From Streptococcus hyovaginalis DSM 12219 (GTDB lineage: Bacteria > Bacillota > Bacilli > Lactobacillales > Streptococcaceae), in NCBI RefSeq assembly GCF_000420785.1, contig NZ_ATVP01000012.1, positions 1 through 62,399 on the forward strand: DNA of 62,399 nucleotides. The letters are read 5' to 3'. The position numbers and the translations under genes are program-made. How positions within the stretch are numbered: the stretch's first letter is position 1; the number at the start of each line of letters is the position of its first letter. Shown here one piece after another: positions 1 to 10,361 of this stretch. The notes beneath the pieces are model-generated. The model searched no databases, was not told the origin of the DNA, and saw only the letters and a program-made list of their open reading frames with translations.

Positions 1-176
1 AGCGATTCTTTAGTTCCGTCGAATCGCTTGTTCCAGCGTATGAGAGAGGCTTTTGAGACCTTGTAGCGTCGACAGATGAAGGCGACAGAGGCACCATTTT
101 GGTAGGTTTTAACCGCGTGGTAACGTGTTTCTAGAGTATGTGGTAAATAGCGAAGATTTTGTGATATACTAGTCAT
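1..176 (-). CDS. Transposase N-terminus, partial (left copy)
   Basis: The frame starts at an ATG at 174-176 and runs leftward out of the window without a stop, so only about 58 codons are visible. They are identical to the start of the right-hand copy. The protein begins MTSISQNLRYLPHTLETRYH and continues with a helix-turn-helix (motif CRRYKVSKASLIRW), as found at the N-terminus of IS3/IS481-type DDE transposases. The catalytic part is not in view, so the family assignment is an inference. Confidence 0.75.
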   Translation of the reverse strand, partial: MTSISQNLRYLPHTLETRYHAVKTYQNGASVAFICRRYKVSKASLIRWNKRFDGTKES

Positions 177-177
177 G

Positions 178-231
178 AGAAGATTCCTTTTTGATGAGTC
201 GTGGTACTCTTATCATATCAGGGAATCTTCT
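178..231 (-). promoter_or_regulatory. Hairpin over the transposase translation start (left copy)
   Basis: The transposase leader contains AGAAGATTCC and its complement GGAATCTTCT, ten perfect pairs, ending one base before the start codon. The nearest Shine-Dalgarno-like bases (AAGGA) are within the 3' arm. Such hairpins in other IS elements block translation from read-through transcripts. That role here is an inference from known elements. Confidence 0.6.
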
Positions 232-300
232 TTTTGACTTCTAGAAGTCTCACATCTATTGTAACGCTACACAGCAATCATCTCGATAAAATGAGGATTC

Positions 301-329
301 TTGAAAAAAGCCCTAATAAAGGGTAAAAT
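301..329 (+). promoter_or_regulatory. Predicted murD promoter
   Basis: TTGAAA at 301-306 and TAAAAT at 324-329 are separated by 17 bases. The promoter lies about 30 bases downstream of the IS end and reads toward murD. Confidence 0.5.
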
Positions 330-360
330 AAGATGATATTATTGAATGTAGAAGGAAGAT

Positions 361-402
361 AAACGATACTAATTGGCATCTGCCAGAAACAATCGTTTTT
401 TA
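361..402 (+). promoter_or_regulatory. Stem-loop between Shine-Dalgarno and murD start
   Basis: AAACGAT (361-367) pairs with ATCGTTT (392-398), with an inner TGGC/GCCA pairing and a following T-run. It lies between the only good Shine-Dalgarno (AGAAGGAAG, 350-358) and the murD ATG at 407. It could be a terminator left from the original upstream gene, an attenuator, or a fold that brings the distant ribosome site close to the start codon. Confidence 0.4.
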
Positions 403-406
403 TACT

Positions 407-1771
407 ATGAAAACAATCACACAATTTGAAAATAAAAAGGTTCTTGTTTTAGGATTGGCGCGTTCAGGTCAAGCTGCAGCAAGATTGTTAGCGAAACTTG
501 GAGCTATCGTCACAGTGAATGATGGCAAGCCATTCGAAGAAAATCCAACAGCGCAAGAGCTGCTTGAAGAAGGAATCAAGGTCTTGTGTGGCAATCATCC
601 CTTGGAGTTACTAGATGAAGAATTTGCTCTTATGGTTAAAAATCCTGGAATTCCTTATCATAATCCAATGATTGTCAGAGCACGTGAAAAAGGTATTCCT
701 ATTTGGACAGAAGTGGAATTAGCGGCTTTAGTTTCAGAAGCTCCGATTGTTGGGATTACGGGTTCAAACGGTAAGACGACAACGACGACTATGATCGCTG
801 ATGTGTTTAATAACTCCGGACAATCTGGTCTACTGGCTGGAAATATTGGTTACCCCGCTTCGGAGGTTGTTATTAAAGCGACTGAATCAGACACGCTGAT
901 TATGGAATTGTCCTCGTTTCAATTAATGGGAGTCGACACCTTCAAACCTCATATTGCGGTTATTACTAATCTTGAGCCAACGCATCTAGACTACCATGGC
1001 ACATTTGAGGATTATGTCGCAGCGAAGTGGCAGATTCAAAAGCGCATGACAGCTGCTGATTTTATGGTGCTTAATTTTAATCAAGGTATTGCTCGTCGCT
1101 TGGCTGAAGAGACTAGGGCAACTGTCATTCCATTTTCAACGATTGATAAAGTAGATGGTGCCTACTTACGAGATGATGCTCTTTTCTTTAAGGATGAGAA
1201 GATTATGGCGAGATCAGAAATAGGCGTTCCGGGTGATCATAATGTAGAGAATGCTCTGGCAACAATCGCTGTTGCCAAACTGTCGGGGATTTCAAATGAC
1301 GTCATTCGGGAAGCCTTGATGTTGTTTGGGGGTGTGAAACATCGCCTGCAGTCAGTCGGTAGTATTAATGACATTGCTTTCTTTAATGATTCAAAATCAA
1401 CAAATATTTTAGCAACCCAAAAAGCGCTATCTGGGTTTGATAATGATCATCTCATCTTAATTGCAGGTGGACTTGATCGTGGAAATGATTTCGACGCTCT
1501 CTTACCAGACATCAAAGGCTTAAAGGCAATGGTAGTACTTGGTGAAACAGCAGATAAATTAACCTCTTTAGCAGAAACTGCGGCTATTCCTGTTTACCAT
1601 GTTGCTGATGTTGCAGCAGCGACCCAAAAAGCATTTGAGTTAGCCACTTCAGGCGATACGGTTCTTCTAAGTCCCGCCAATGCGAGTTGGGATATGTATC
1701 CTAACTTTGAAGTTCGTGGCGATGAATTTTTGAAGGTGGTTGAAACCCTGAGAGGTGAACATCATGCCTAA
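407..1771 (+). CDS. murD: UDP-N-acetylmuramoylalanine--D-glutamate ligase MurD
   Basis: This cytoplasmic ligase adds D-glutamate to UDP-MurNAc-L-alanine in peptidoglycan precursor synthesis, using ATP. The 454-residue product has the Mur ligase P-loop [10 protein letters not shown] near residues 119-128, the ELSSFQL segment, and the conserved NDSKSTN and SPANASWDM blocks. Its length is normal for the family. The ATG at 407 begins [11 protein letters not shown], matching the usual streptococcal N-terminus, but no Shine-Dalgarno lies directly upstream. The IS end at 271 means the original upstream neighbour is displaced. The last 8 bases overlap murG, so the two genes are probably translationally coupled. 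Confidence 0.97.
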   Translation: MKTITQFENKKVLVLGLARSGQAAARLLAKLGAIVTVNDGKPFEENPTAQELLEEGIKVLCGNHPLELLDEEFALMVKNPGIPYHNPMIVRAREKGIPIWTEVELAALVSEAPIVGITGSNGKTTTTTMIADVFNNSGQSGLLAGNIGYPASEVVIKATESDTLIMELSSFQLMGVDTFKPHIAVITNLEPTHLDYHGTFEDYVAAKWQIQKRMTAADFMVLNFNQGIARRLAEETRATVIPFSTIDKVDGAYLRDDALFFKDEKIMARSEIGVPGDHNVENALATIAVAKLSGISNDVIREALMLFGGVKHRLQSVGSINDIAFFNDSKSTNILATQKALSGFDNDHLILIAGGLDRGNDFDALLPDIKGLKAMVVLGETADKLTSLAETAAIPVYHVADVAAATQKAFELATSGDTVLLSPANASWDMYPNFEVRGDEFLKVVETLRGEHHA

Positions 1772-2858
1772 GAAAAAAATAATCTTGACAGGCGGTGGCA
1801 CTGTTGGGCATGTGACCTTGAATCTTATTTTAATCCCTAAACTTATCCAAGATGATTGGGAAGTCCACTATATTGGAGATAGAAATGGGATTGAACATGA
1901 GGAGATTAGCCGGTTGGCTGAACGCGTTCATTTTCATGGGATAGCGACTGGAAAATTACGCCGGTATTTTTCATGGCAAAATCTGTTGGATGTTTTCAAA
2001 GTCGCATTTGGTGTGCTTCAATCACTGGTTCTTGTTGCTAAAATTCGACCAACAGCACTCTTTTCAAAAGGTGGCTTTGTCTCGGTACCACCGGTAATTG
2101 CTTCAAAATTGTTGGGAGTTCCGGTTTTTATTCATGAGTCTGACTTATCGATGGGCTTGGCCAACAAGATTGCTTACCGTTTTGCGACTAGAATGTACAC
2201 GACTTTCCAACAGGAGGCTTCGCTCAGTAAAACGGAGCATATTGGTGCGATCACAAAAGTTCAGCCTTATTCGATTCAGGACGATGCTCTTGTAGAGAAT
2301 ATTCGGGAGCAATTTGATCCTAGCAAGAAGACCCTGCTTTTTGTTGGAGGATCTGCAGGGGCTAATGTTTTTAATGAGTTCGTTAGTCAGCATATTGATG
2401 AGTTGAAAGCAGCTTATAATATCATTAATATTACAGGTGATGAGACCTTAAATACTTTATCGCGAAATTGTTATCGGGTAGACTATGTGACGGATCTTTA
2501 CCAACCTTTGATGCAAATGGCAGATCTCGTTATCACGAGAGGTGGTTCGAATACAATCTTTGAATTGGTCGCGCTTAGAAAGTTGCATCTCATTGTTCCT
2601 TTGGGAAAAGAAGCTAGTCGCGGTGACCAGTTGGAAAATGCTGCGTATTTTGAGCGTCAGGGTTATGCGTTGACCTTGTCTGAGGAGGAGCTGTCTTTAG
2701 AAACGCTTGGGGCATATAGTGAGAAGTTGTTTAGCAAGTCTTCTCAATTTGAACAAGCGATGGCAACTAGTCAAGAAATAACTTCTCAAGAAGCTTTTTA
2801 TCAAAAATTGATAGAAGATATTGAGAGGATAAAGGGATCGCAAAATGGCGAAAGATGA
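1764..2858 (+). CDS. murG: N-acetylglucosaminyltransferase MurG (lipid II synthase)
   Basis: MurG transfers GlcNAc from UDP-GlcNAc to lipid I on the inner membrane face, giving lipid II. The glycine-rich TGGGTVGHV motif near residue 10, the [11 protein letters not shown] segment and the TRGGSNT nucleotide-sugar site are all present. The product is 364 residues. A GTG lies three codons upstream, but AGAGGTG at 1751-1757 is correctly spaced for the ATG at 1764 (MPKKK), so I chose that start. It overlaps murD by 8 bases and divIB by 14 bases, which indicates one operon. Confidence 0.97.
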   Translation: MPKKKIILTGGGTVGHVTLNLILIPKLIQDDWEVHYIGDRNGIEHEEISRLAERVHFHGIATGKLRRYFSWQNLLDVFKVAFGVLQSLVLVAKIRPTALFSKGGFVSVPPVIASKLLGVPVFIHESDLSMGLANKIAYRFATRMYTTFQQEASLSKTEHIGAITKVQPYSIQDDALVENIREQFDPSKKTLLFVGGSAGANVFNEFVSQHIDELKAAYNIINITGDETLNTLSRNCYRVDYVTDLYQPLMQMADLVITRGGSNTIFELVALRKLHLIVPLGKEASRGDQLENAAYFERQGYALTLSEEELSLETLGAYSEKLFSKSSQFEQAMATSQEITSQEAFYQKLIEDIERIKGSQNGER

Positions 2859-3960
2859 TAAAAAATTAAAGAAAGATACGCAAAAAGAGCAGCCGGCGAT
2901 GACCGAATGGCAAAAGCGTAATCAAGAATTCTTACACAAAAAAGCCCAAGAAAAAGAGGAGCAAGAACAAGCTAAAAAGCGACTACAGGAGCTAAAGCGG
3001 GCTCAGTTTTCACCAGAGAAAAAGGAAGCGGAGCATGAAGTAGCACCTCGTAAAAACAGACTAAAAAAGACATTAACTTTTGACAAAAAAGCTAAACCTA
3101 AGAAGGTAAGAAAACCTAGAGAAAAAAATCCACATCGCAACCGCTTTCTAGTGATTGTCACGATTTTTTCACTGGTTCTCTTGTTAGCGATTTTTATGAT
3201 CAGTCCTTTAAGTACTTCCAAAACCTTGAGTGTTAGTGGCAATCGCTTCACAACTAAAAAAGACGTTGTGGCCGCTTCGAAGATTTCATCGGGTGATTAT
3301 TTGCTGACGGTTTTTGGACAGCGAAGAGCTATTGCCCAAAAGATTGTTGACAATGATTCGTGGGTAAAATCAGCAAGTGTTGACTATCGGTTCCCAAACC
3401 AGTTTCATTTATCAGTCAAGGAACATCAAGTGGTTGCTTACCGCCAGGTGAACAATGCTTTTTATCCCATACTGGATAATGGGCTGGTAATTGACGAAGA
3501 GACCAAGCAGTTACCAAACAACTATCTGACGATCAATCTTTCTAAAAAACAACAGATCAAGGCTTTTATTAAAGCAATAGGTAGCCTTAAAAGACCTATT
3601 CGACGAAACATTCGACAAGTGACTGCCGAATCATCTAAGTCCACAAAAGATTTGGTCTTGATTGAGATGTATGATGGTAATACCGTGAGGGTTCCCTTAG
3701 CAAAGATTTCAGCAAGTTTGCCTTACTATACGCAGGTTAAACAACAATTGCAAGGGCCGAGTGTGATTGATATGGAGGTTGGTATCTTCGTAACCAATGA
3801 GGCAAGCGAATCTACCTCAGATAGTTCTGAGGTGACAACAGAACAAACAACGGTTCCTCAAGATCAAGAGGTGTCACAAGTAGATGGAGCAACTGATAGT
3901 GCAAGTCAACCTTCTGAGTCATTACCTAGTGAGGAAGTCAGTGATTCTCTAGTCCAATAA
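2845..3960 (+). CDS. divIB: Cell division protein DivIB/FtsQ
   Basis: DivIB is a bitopic divisome protein acting with DivIC and FtsL at the septum. The 371-residue product has a long basic and acidic cytoplasmic tail (about residues 1-100), one membrane segment (about 100-122), then a POTRA domain beginning [11 protein letters not shown] and a beta domain. The C-terminal tail (about 315-371) is rich in S, E, T and Q and probably disordered. It starts inside the end of murG and closes the murD-murG-divIB unit; a strong terminator follows before ftsA. Confidence 0.93.
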   Translation: MAKDDKKLKKDTQKEQPAMTEWQKRNQEFLHKKAQEKEEQEQAKKRLQELKRAQFSPEKKEAEHEVAPRKNRLKKTLTFDKKAKPKKVRKPREKNPHRNRFLVIVTIFSLVLLLAIFMISPLSTSKTLSVSGNRFTTKKDVVAASKISSGDYLLTVFGQRRAIAQKIVDNDSWVKSASVDYRFPNQFHLSVKEHQVVAYRQVNNAFYPILDNGLVIDEETKQLPNNYLTINLSKKQQIKAFIKAIGSLKRPIRRNIRQVTAESSKSTKDLVLIEMYDGNTVRVPLAKISASLPYYTQVKQQLQGPSVIDMEVGIFVTNEASESTSDSSEVTTEQTTVPQDQEVSQVDGATDSASQPSESLPSEEVSDSLVQ

Positions 3961-4001
3961 GTTAGTCGGAAATAGGTTTCACTTGTTTACATTTGTATAA
4001 C

Positions 4002-4036
4002 AAAAAGCACAAAAGCTATTCATTTTGTGCTTTTTT
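4002..4036 (+). terminator. Terminator after divIB
   Basis: AAAAAGCACAAAA and TTTTGTGCTTTTTT form a 12-13 bp stem with an 8-base loop and a T-run. It separates divIB from the ftsA promoter. Confidence 0.8.
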
Positions 4037-4037
4037 A

Positions 4038-4046
4038 TGATATAAT
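4038..4046 (+). promoter_or_regulatory. Extended -10 promoter for ftsAZ
   Basis: TGaTATAAT is a perfect extended -10 element immediately after the divIB terminator, with no good -35. It gives a leader of roughly 65 bases to the ftsA start. Confidence 0.65.
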
Positions 4047-4117
4047 ATGCTTTGAATAATTCCGCCCTGATGCGGTTTTTAGAATAGTAAGTAATGGAAA
4101 GAATGAGAGGTTGGGTA

Positions 4118-5494
4118 ATGGCAAGAAACGGCTTTTTTACGGGCTTAGATATTGGTACAAGCTCGATTAAAGTGCTAGTTGCAGAATACGTTGATGGTGA
4201 CATGAATGTCATTGGTGTAAGCAATGTCAAAAGCTCAGGTGTGAAAGATGGTATCATCGTTGACATTGATGCAGCAGCAAAAGCGATAAAATTAGCGATT
4301 GAACAAGCAGAAGAAAAATCAGGAATTTCAATTGAAAAAATCAATGTAGGTTTACCGGCGAACCTCTTACAAATCGAGCCTACGCAAGGCATGATTCCTG
4401 TGACGAGTGAGTCAAAAGAAATCAAAGATGAAGATGTTGAGAGTGTTGTCAAATCAGCTTTAACAAAAAGCATCACTCCAGAACGCGAAGTCATTTCTTT
4501 AGTTCCTGAAGAGTTTATTGTGGATAGCTTCCAAGGTATCCGTGATCCTCGTGGTATGATGGGGATTCGTTTGGAAATGCGAGGCTTGCTCTATACAGGA
4601 CCAACGACAATCTTGCATAATTTACGTAAAACGGTTGAACGTGCGGGTATTTCAGTTGAAAATATCATCATCTCACCACTAGCAATGACAAGATCAGTGC
4701 TCAATGAAGGTGAGCGTGAATTTGGTGCAACGGTTATTGATATGGGTGGAGGGCAAACAACTGTTGCTTCAATGAGAGCACAGGAGTTGCAATACACGAA
4801 TATCTATCCTGAAGGTGGCGATTACGTGACAAAGGACATTTCAAAAGTCCTAAAAACATCTATGCAGATTGCTGAAGCGCTGAAATTTAACTTCGGAAAT
4901 GCCAATGTCAAAGAAGCTAGCGCAACAGACAGTGTACAAGTGGAAGTTGTCGGTAGTGACGAACCAATCAATGTGACTGAAAAATATCTGGCTGAAATCA
5001 TTTCAGCACGAATTAAACATGTGTTAGAGCGTGTGAAACAGGATCTGGAACGCGGTCGTTTGTTAGAGCTTCCAGGTGGTATTGTCATTATTGGTGGAGG
5101 TGCTATCTTACCTGGTGTTGTTGAGATTGCACAAGAAGTGTTTGGTTCAAAAGTAAAACTTTTTGTCCCTCATCAAGTGGGTATCCGTAACCCAATGTTT
5201 GCTAATGTTATCGCTTTAGTAGAATATGTAGGAACATTGACAGACGTGGATATTATCGCTCAGGGAGCTGTGACAGGAGAAGAGCTCTTGCGCCGCAAGC
5301 CGATTGATATTGCGCCAAACTACACAACAGCAATGCCACAGCAGACACAGCCAACCGTATCAAATGATTTTCCTTTTGATAACGGTCTAGCTGGTGATGG
5401 TGAAGCAACCTTCAATGAAGTGCCAAAAGCGACTGAACCTAAACAAAATCTTGGTGAGAGAGTTCGTGGTATTTTTGGTAGTATGTTTGATTAA
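4118..5494 (+). CDS. ftsA: Cell division protein FtsA
   Basis: FtsA is the actin-like protein that tethers FtsZ filaments to the membrane and recruits later divisome proteins. The 458-residue product shows the actin-fold phosphate motif GLDIGTSSIKV at its start, the VIDMGGGQTT block, and a C-terminal amphipathic membrane-targeting helix at RVRGIFGSMF. An in-frame ATG occurs at 4094, but GAGAGGTTGG at 4105-4114 is spaced for the ATG at 4118, and MARNGFF is the family N-terminus. ftsZ follows after 16 bases, so both are probably co-transcribed. Confidence 0.97.
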   Translation: MARNGFFTGLDIGTSSIKVLVAEYVDGDMNVIGVSNVKSSGVKDGIIVDIDAAAKAIKLAIEQAEEKSGISIEKINVGLPANLLQIEPTQGMIPVTSESKEIKDEDVESVVKSALTKSITPEREVISLVPEEFIVDSFQGIRDPRGMMGIRLEMRGLLYTGPTTILHNLRKTVERAGISVENIIISPLAMTRSVLNEGEREFGATVIDMGGGQTTVASMRAQELQYTNIYPEGGDYVTKDISKVLKTSMQIAEALKFNFGNANVKEASATDSVQVEVVGSDEPINVTEKYLAEIISARIKHVLERVKQDLERGRLLELPGGIVIIGGGAILPGVVEIAQEVFGSKVKLFVPHQVGIRNPMFANVIALVEYVGTLTDVDIIAQGAVTGEELLRRKPIDIAPNYTTAMPQQTQPTVSNDFPFDNGLAGDGEATFNEVPKATEPKQNLGERVRGIFGSMFD

Positions 5495-5501
5495 AAAGTG
5501 A

Positions 5502-6824
<1,323 letters not shown>

Positions 6825-6832
6825 GTAAACTT

Positions 6833-7501
6833 ATGGATCTGACCCTTAATAAAGAGACTGTTTTTGATAAGGTGGCAGTAGCTAAGCAAGACGCCCAACG
6901 CAAAGATGATGTGTCAATTATTGCTGTTACCAAATATGTTGATAGTTCTGTAGCAGGACAACTGATTGATGCAGGTGTGATGCACATTGGAGAAAATCGC
7001 GTTGATAAATTTTTGGACAAGTATCATTCTTTAGCGGATAAATCAGTGACTTGGCACCTCATAGGCAGTTTGCAACGGCGTAAAGTTAAGGATGTTATCA
7101 ATTTAGTTGATTATTTTCATGCCTTAGATTCCTTGAAATTAGCCCATGAAATTAATAAAAGAGCAAATCATGTGATCAATTGTTTTTTGCAAGTCAATAT
7201 CTCAAGAGAAGCTTCGAAGCGTGGTTTTAAAGTTGAGGAGCTGGACGAAGCCATTAAAGAGTTGACTGAATTACCTAATATAAGATTGGTCGGCTTGATG
7301 ACGATGGCACCAGCTCATGCTAGTGAAGACGAACTGGAAGCTATTTTTGAGGAAACCTTTCAGTTAAGAGAACTTTTGAAATCTAAGAAAATAAAGAATA
7401 TGCCAATGACCGAGTTGAGCATGGGAATGAGTAGCGATTATCGAATTGCTATCAAACATGGCGCAACATTTGTGCGAATTGGTACAGCGTTCTTTCAATA
7501 G
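6833..7501 (+). CDS. ylmE: PLP homeostasis protein YlmE (YggS/PROSC family)
   Basis: YggS-family proteins bind pyridoxal 5'-phosphate without known catalysis and maintain vitamin B6 and amino-acid balance. The 222-residue product has the family pattern: the lysine region IIAVTKYVD, GENRVDKFLDK, HLIGSLQRRK, and the C-terminal SMGMSSDYRIAIKHGATFVRIG phosphate-binding stretch. No clear Shine-Dalgarno precedes the ATG, which begins 8 bases after ftsZ, so translation may be coupled. Its position between ftsZ and sepF is the usual Firmicute arrangement. Confidence 0.92.
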   Translation: MDLTLNKETVFDKVAVAKQDAQRKDDVSIIAVTKYVDSSVAGQLIDAGVMHIGENRVDKFLDKYHSLADKSVTWHLIGSLQRRKVKDVINLVDYFHALDSLKLAHEINKRANHVINCFLQVNISREASKRGFKVEELDEAIKELTELPNIRLVGLMTMAPAHASEDELEAIFEETFQLRELLKSKKIKNMPMTELSMGMSSDYRIAIKHGATFVRIGTAFFQ

Positions 7502-7510
7502 GAGAGATAA

Positions 7511-8143
7511 ATGGCATTTTTAAAAGATAAATTTGAAAAAGTCGTTTCTTACTTCGATACAGATGAAGTAAGTGATGTAGAAGAGTTGGAAGCATCGCTA
7601 CCACCACATTCCCAAAATGATGCCCATCAACAACCGGTAAAACCGTCAGTGCAACCGGAAAAAAGTTACAGAGAGGCTGCTGGGTCACGCACAACAGCTA
7701 GGTCTAGCCAGTCTGGCAATCCTACAGTAAGTCGAACACAGCACACACCAAGTTCAAACCCACAACGTGATGCTGGAGTTGCTGATCATTACCGTAGAGA
7801 GCGTAAGCAAAGTCATCATACGACACAGCAACAGCAAGTGCCATCGCAACCAACGATAGCATTGAAATATCCTAGAAGGTATGAAGATGCTACGGAAATT
7901 GTAGACCTTCTGGCGGGTAATGAGTGTGTGTTGATTGATTTTCAATATATGTTAGAAGCACAAGCACGTCGTTGCCTTGATTTTGTCGATGGTGCGAGCA
8001 GGGTTTTATCAGGGAATCTTCAAAAGGTGGGATCATCTATGTACCTGCTAACGCCTCAATTTGTGCTAGTAGATATTGAAGAAATGACAATACCTGGTGC
8101 TGGTCAAGAAGTCAATTTTGACTATGATATGAAACGACGTTAA
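7511..8143 (+). CDS. sepF: Cell division protein SepF
   Basis: SepF anchors and bundles FtsZ filaments at the membrane. The 210-residue product has an N-terminal amphipathic helix ([15 protein letters not shown]), a long Q/S/T/H-rich linker (about 20-115), and the SepF core (about 118-205) with [11 protein letters not shown] and the dimer strand region [27 protein letters not shown] lies 6 bases before the ATG. ylmG begins 1 base after its stop. Confidence 0.95.
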   Translation: MAFLKDKFEKVVSYFDTDEVSDVEELEASLPPHSQNDAHQQPVKPSVQPEKSYREAAGSRTTARSSQSGNPTVSRTQHTPSSNPQRDAGVADHYRRERKQSHHTTQQQQVPSQPTIALKYPRRYEDATEIVDLLAGNECVLIDFQYMLEAQARRCLDFVDGASRVLSGNLQKVGSSMYLLTPQFVLVDIEEMTIPGAGQEVNFDYDMKRR

Positions 8144-8144
8144 T

Positions 8145-8402
8145 ATGGTTTTGATGTATCTTATTTTAGTGAGATTGGTTAGGATTTACTCGACATTACT
8201 TGTTATCTACGCATTATTGTCCTGGTTCCCTGGTGCTTATCAAACACGATTGGGACAATTATTGGTATCTATTGTTGAACCAACTCTATCTCCTTTCAGA
8301 CGATTGCATTTACGTTTTGGAGGAATTGATTTCACCATTATTGCTGTTTTCTTTTTTCTCCAACTCTTATTGAGAGTATTTTCATACTTATTACTATTCT
8401 AA
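8145..8402 (+). CDS. ylmG: YggT family membrane protein YlmG
   Basis: This 85-residue protein has two hydrophobic segments (about 3-25 and 62-83) flanking a short loop containing VEPTLSPFRRL, the hallmark of YggT/YlmG proteins. Family members sit in the membrane near the division site; their biochemical role is not settled. It lies 1 base after sepF and directly abuts ylmH, so it is within the same operon. Confidence 0.88.
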   Translation: MVLMYLILVRLVRIYSTLLVIYALLSWFPGAYQTRLGQLLVSIVEPTLSPFRRLHLRFGGIDFTIIAVFFFLQLLLRVFSYLLLF

Positions 8403-9197
8403 ATGAAGACAACAGCTAAACACCTCTACCAGCATTATGATTCTAGTGAACATGACTTTTTAGACAAAGTTCAAGATATGCTGCAGTATGTGGAAAGGTC
8501 TTACAGTATTTATGTGACGGATTTTATTGATCCTAGGCAAGAAGCGATGATTAAAGAGCTTGTTGCTCAAACCGCTTTACAATGTTATTCAAGTCAAGGT
8601 ATCATCACTGATGAATACCACCGTGTCATTATTGCTCCCAATTATTATCAGCTAGATGTTAATGATTTTGAGATTGTTTTACTTACCATTGATTATGCTA
8701 AAAAATTCAACAAGCTAACCCATTCACAGATTATGGGGACATTGATTAATCAGCTTGGGATTAGGCGTACTGTCTTTGGTGATATTCTAGTGAATGGTGA
8801 TGAGGCACAGTTATTTCTTGAAAAATCTATGGTAACTTATTTTGAAACAAATGTTGCCAAAATTGCTAAAGTGCCAGTTAAGCTACGTCAGATTCCCTTT
8901 GAGAGAAAAATAAGGCATTCTGAAGAAGGGGAAGATAAAGTTTATTTGGTTTCTAGTTTGCGATTAGATAAGGTAATCGCTGCTGTGCATAAATTACCTA
9001 GACAAACTAGTCAAAAGCTAATTGAAGCGCAAAAGGTCAAAGTCAACTATAGATTGATGACGAAAACGACAGAAGAAATCTCACAAGCTGATCTAATCAG
9101 TGTGAGGGGATATGGCCGCATGAGAATTATGTCACATGAGGGCATGACTGCTAAAGGGAAGCATCGTCTAGTCGTTAAAAAAATAAGACAGAAATAA
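8403..9197 (+). CDS. ylmH: S4-domain RNA-binding protein YlmH
   Basis: This 264-residue protein ends in an S4 RNA-binding domain (about residues 180-255: LRLDKVIAAVHKLPRQ, then VRGYGRMRI). YlmH homologues are linked to rescue of stalled ribosomes and to division in Gram-positive bacteria. The ATG follows the ylmG stop with no gap. Only an indirect role in division is implied by the position. Confidence 0.9.
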   Translation: MKTTAKHLYQHYDSSEHDFLDKVQDMLQYVERSYSIYVTDFIDPRQEAMIKELVAQTALQCYSSQGIITDEYHRVIIAPNYYQLDVNDFEIVLLTIDYAKKFNKLTHSQIMGTLINQLGIRRTVFGDILVNGDEAQLFLEKSMVTYFETNVAKIAKVPVKLRQIPFERKIRHSEEGEDKVYLVSSLRLDKVIAAVHKLPRQTSQKLIEAQKVKVNYRLMTKTTEEISQADLISVRGYGRMRIMSHEGMTAKGKHRLVVKKIRQK

Positions 9198-9208
9198 AGG
9201 AGGTTGTA

Positions 9209-10117
9209 ATGGCAATTACAGCACTTGATATTAAAGATAAAACATTTAAATTAAAATTTCGTGGTTATAGCGAAGAAGAAGTTAATGAATTTTTAGATAT
9301 TGTGGTTGACGATTATGAACAGTTAACACGTCAAAATCGTGAACAAGAAGCAAAAATAAAAATCCTTGAAGAAAAATTGGCTTACTTTGATGAAATGAAA
9401 GAGTCGTTAAGCCAATCTGTGATTTTAGCTCAAGAAACTGCTGATAAGGTAAAAACGTCGGCACATACAGAGTCTGAAAATATTTTAACGCACGCGAACA
9501 ACCAGGCAACCCTACTATTGGAAGAAGCTAAACAAAAAGCTAACGACATGCTTCGTGATGCAGCAGATGAAGCGAAACGTGTTGCTGTTGAGACGGAAGA
9601 TTTGAAACGTCAGACACGTGTTTTCCACCAACGCCTGTTGTCATCTGTTGAAAGTCATTTGGCCTTGGTTAATTCACCTGAGTGGGATGAATTGTTGCAA
9701 CCAACAGCTTCTTATATTCAAAATTCAGATCAGGCTTTCAGAGATGTTGTCGAAACAGTGCTTGACAACAACAATGCCCCTCAGGCGGCTGATTTTGGTG
9801 CGACAGATGCTACACGCCAATTCTCATCTGAGGAAATGGCGGAGTTGCAACGACGCGTTGAAGAGAGCAACCGCCAGCTAGAAGAAACAATCGCTGGTCA
9901 AGCACCTCTTCTAACAGATGATTTATTATTTGATACTAGTCTTACGGATGATGTTTCTTCTCTAGACAGTACGACAAGTGAAGATTCATTTTCATTTGTG
10001 GTAGACCCTGAATTTTCAGAAGGAGACTCGCTTTTAGGCCAGTCGACTGCCTTTACTGAATCGGCTGATTTGAATTTGAGTGAGACACAAACCTTTAAAT
10101 TAAATATTGAAGATTAA
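9209..10117 (+). CDS. divIVA: Septum/pole placement protein DivIVA
   Basis: DivIVA recognises negatively curved membrane and in streptococci helps organise septation and chromosome segregation. The 302-residue product begins with the conserved membrane-binding region (MAITALDIKDKTFKLKFRGY, then EEEVNEFLD), followed by coiled coil to about residue 165 and an acidic, S/T/D-rich tail. AAAGGAGG stands 5 bases before the ATG. It ends the division operon just before the ileS T-box leader. Confidence 0.95.
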   Translation: MAITALDIKDKTFKLKFRGYSEEEVNEFLDIVVDDYEQLTRQNREQEAKIKILEEKLAYFDEMKESLSQSVILAQETADKVKTSAHTESENILTHANNQATLLLEEAKQKANDMLRDAADEAKRVAVETEDLKRQTRVFHQRLLSSVESHLALVNSPEWDELLQPTASYIQNSDQAFRDVVETVLDNNNAPQAADFGATDATRQFSSEEMAELQRRVEESNRQLEETIAGQAPLLTDDLLFDTSLTDDVSSLDSTTSEDSFSFVVDPEFSEGDSLLGQSTAFTESADLNLSETQTFKLNIED

Positions 10118-10129
10118 GAAAAACACGAG

Positions 10130-10340
10130 CATTAATAAATGTACCAAGCGATCAGAGGATGGTGTGAGCTCTGAGACCTCTTTATTAATGGTTATCATTT
10201 TCGATCTTTCAAGCAGAATAACAAGTAAGCTTGGAGGGGGGAACTACCTTACGGTTCAAGGAGGAATTACTGGTTAACAGTGATTTGAATTAAGGTGGTA
10301 CCACGAGCTTTCGTCCTTTTAGGATGGAGGCTTTTTGTTT
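10130..10340 (+). promoter_or_regulatory. T-box leader of ileS
   Basis: The T-box sequence AAGGTGGTACCACG at 10292-10305 is a near-perfect match to the tRNA-acceptor-binding bulge, and a terminator stem follows directly. An ATC at 10194-10196 is a possible isoleucine specifier codon in stem I. Known behaviour of the class is that uncharged tRNA-Ile stabilises the antiterminator and permits ileS transcription. The 5' limit is approximate. Confidence 0.9.
10306..10337 (+). terminator. Regulated terminator of the ileS T-box
   Basis: AGCTTTCGTCC (10306-10316) pairs fully, using G-T wobbles, with GGATGGAGGCT (10322-10332), followed by T residues. The antiterminator competes for its 5' arm. Confidence 0.8.
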
Positions 10341-10361
10341 AGAAAAAATTAAGGAGACAAT

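Larger units (their letters stand above)
1..271 (-). mobile_element. Insertion sequence copy, left, partial
   Basis: This stretch is an exact reverse complement of 62069-62339, so it is one end of an IS whose other copy lies at the right end of the window in opposite orientation. The identity stops at base 271, which sets the IS terminus at TGTAGCGTTACAA read on the minus strand. It carries the 5' leader and the N-terminal part of a transposase gene. The rest of the element lies outside the window. Confidence 0.85.
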
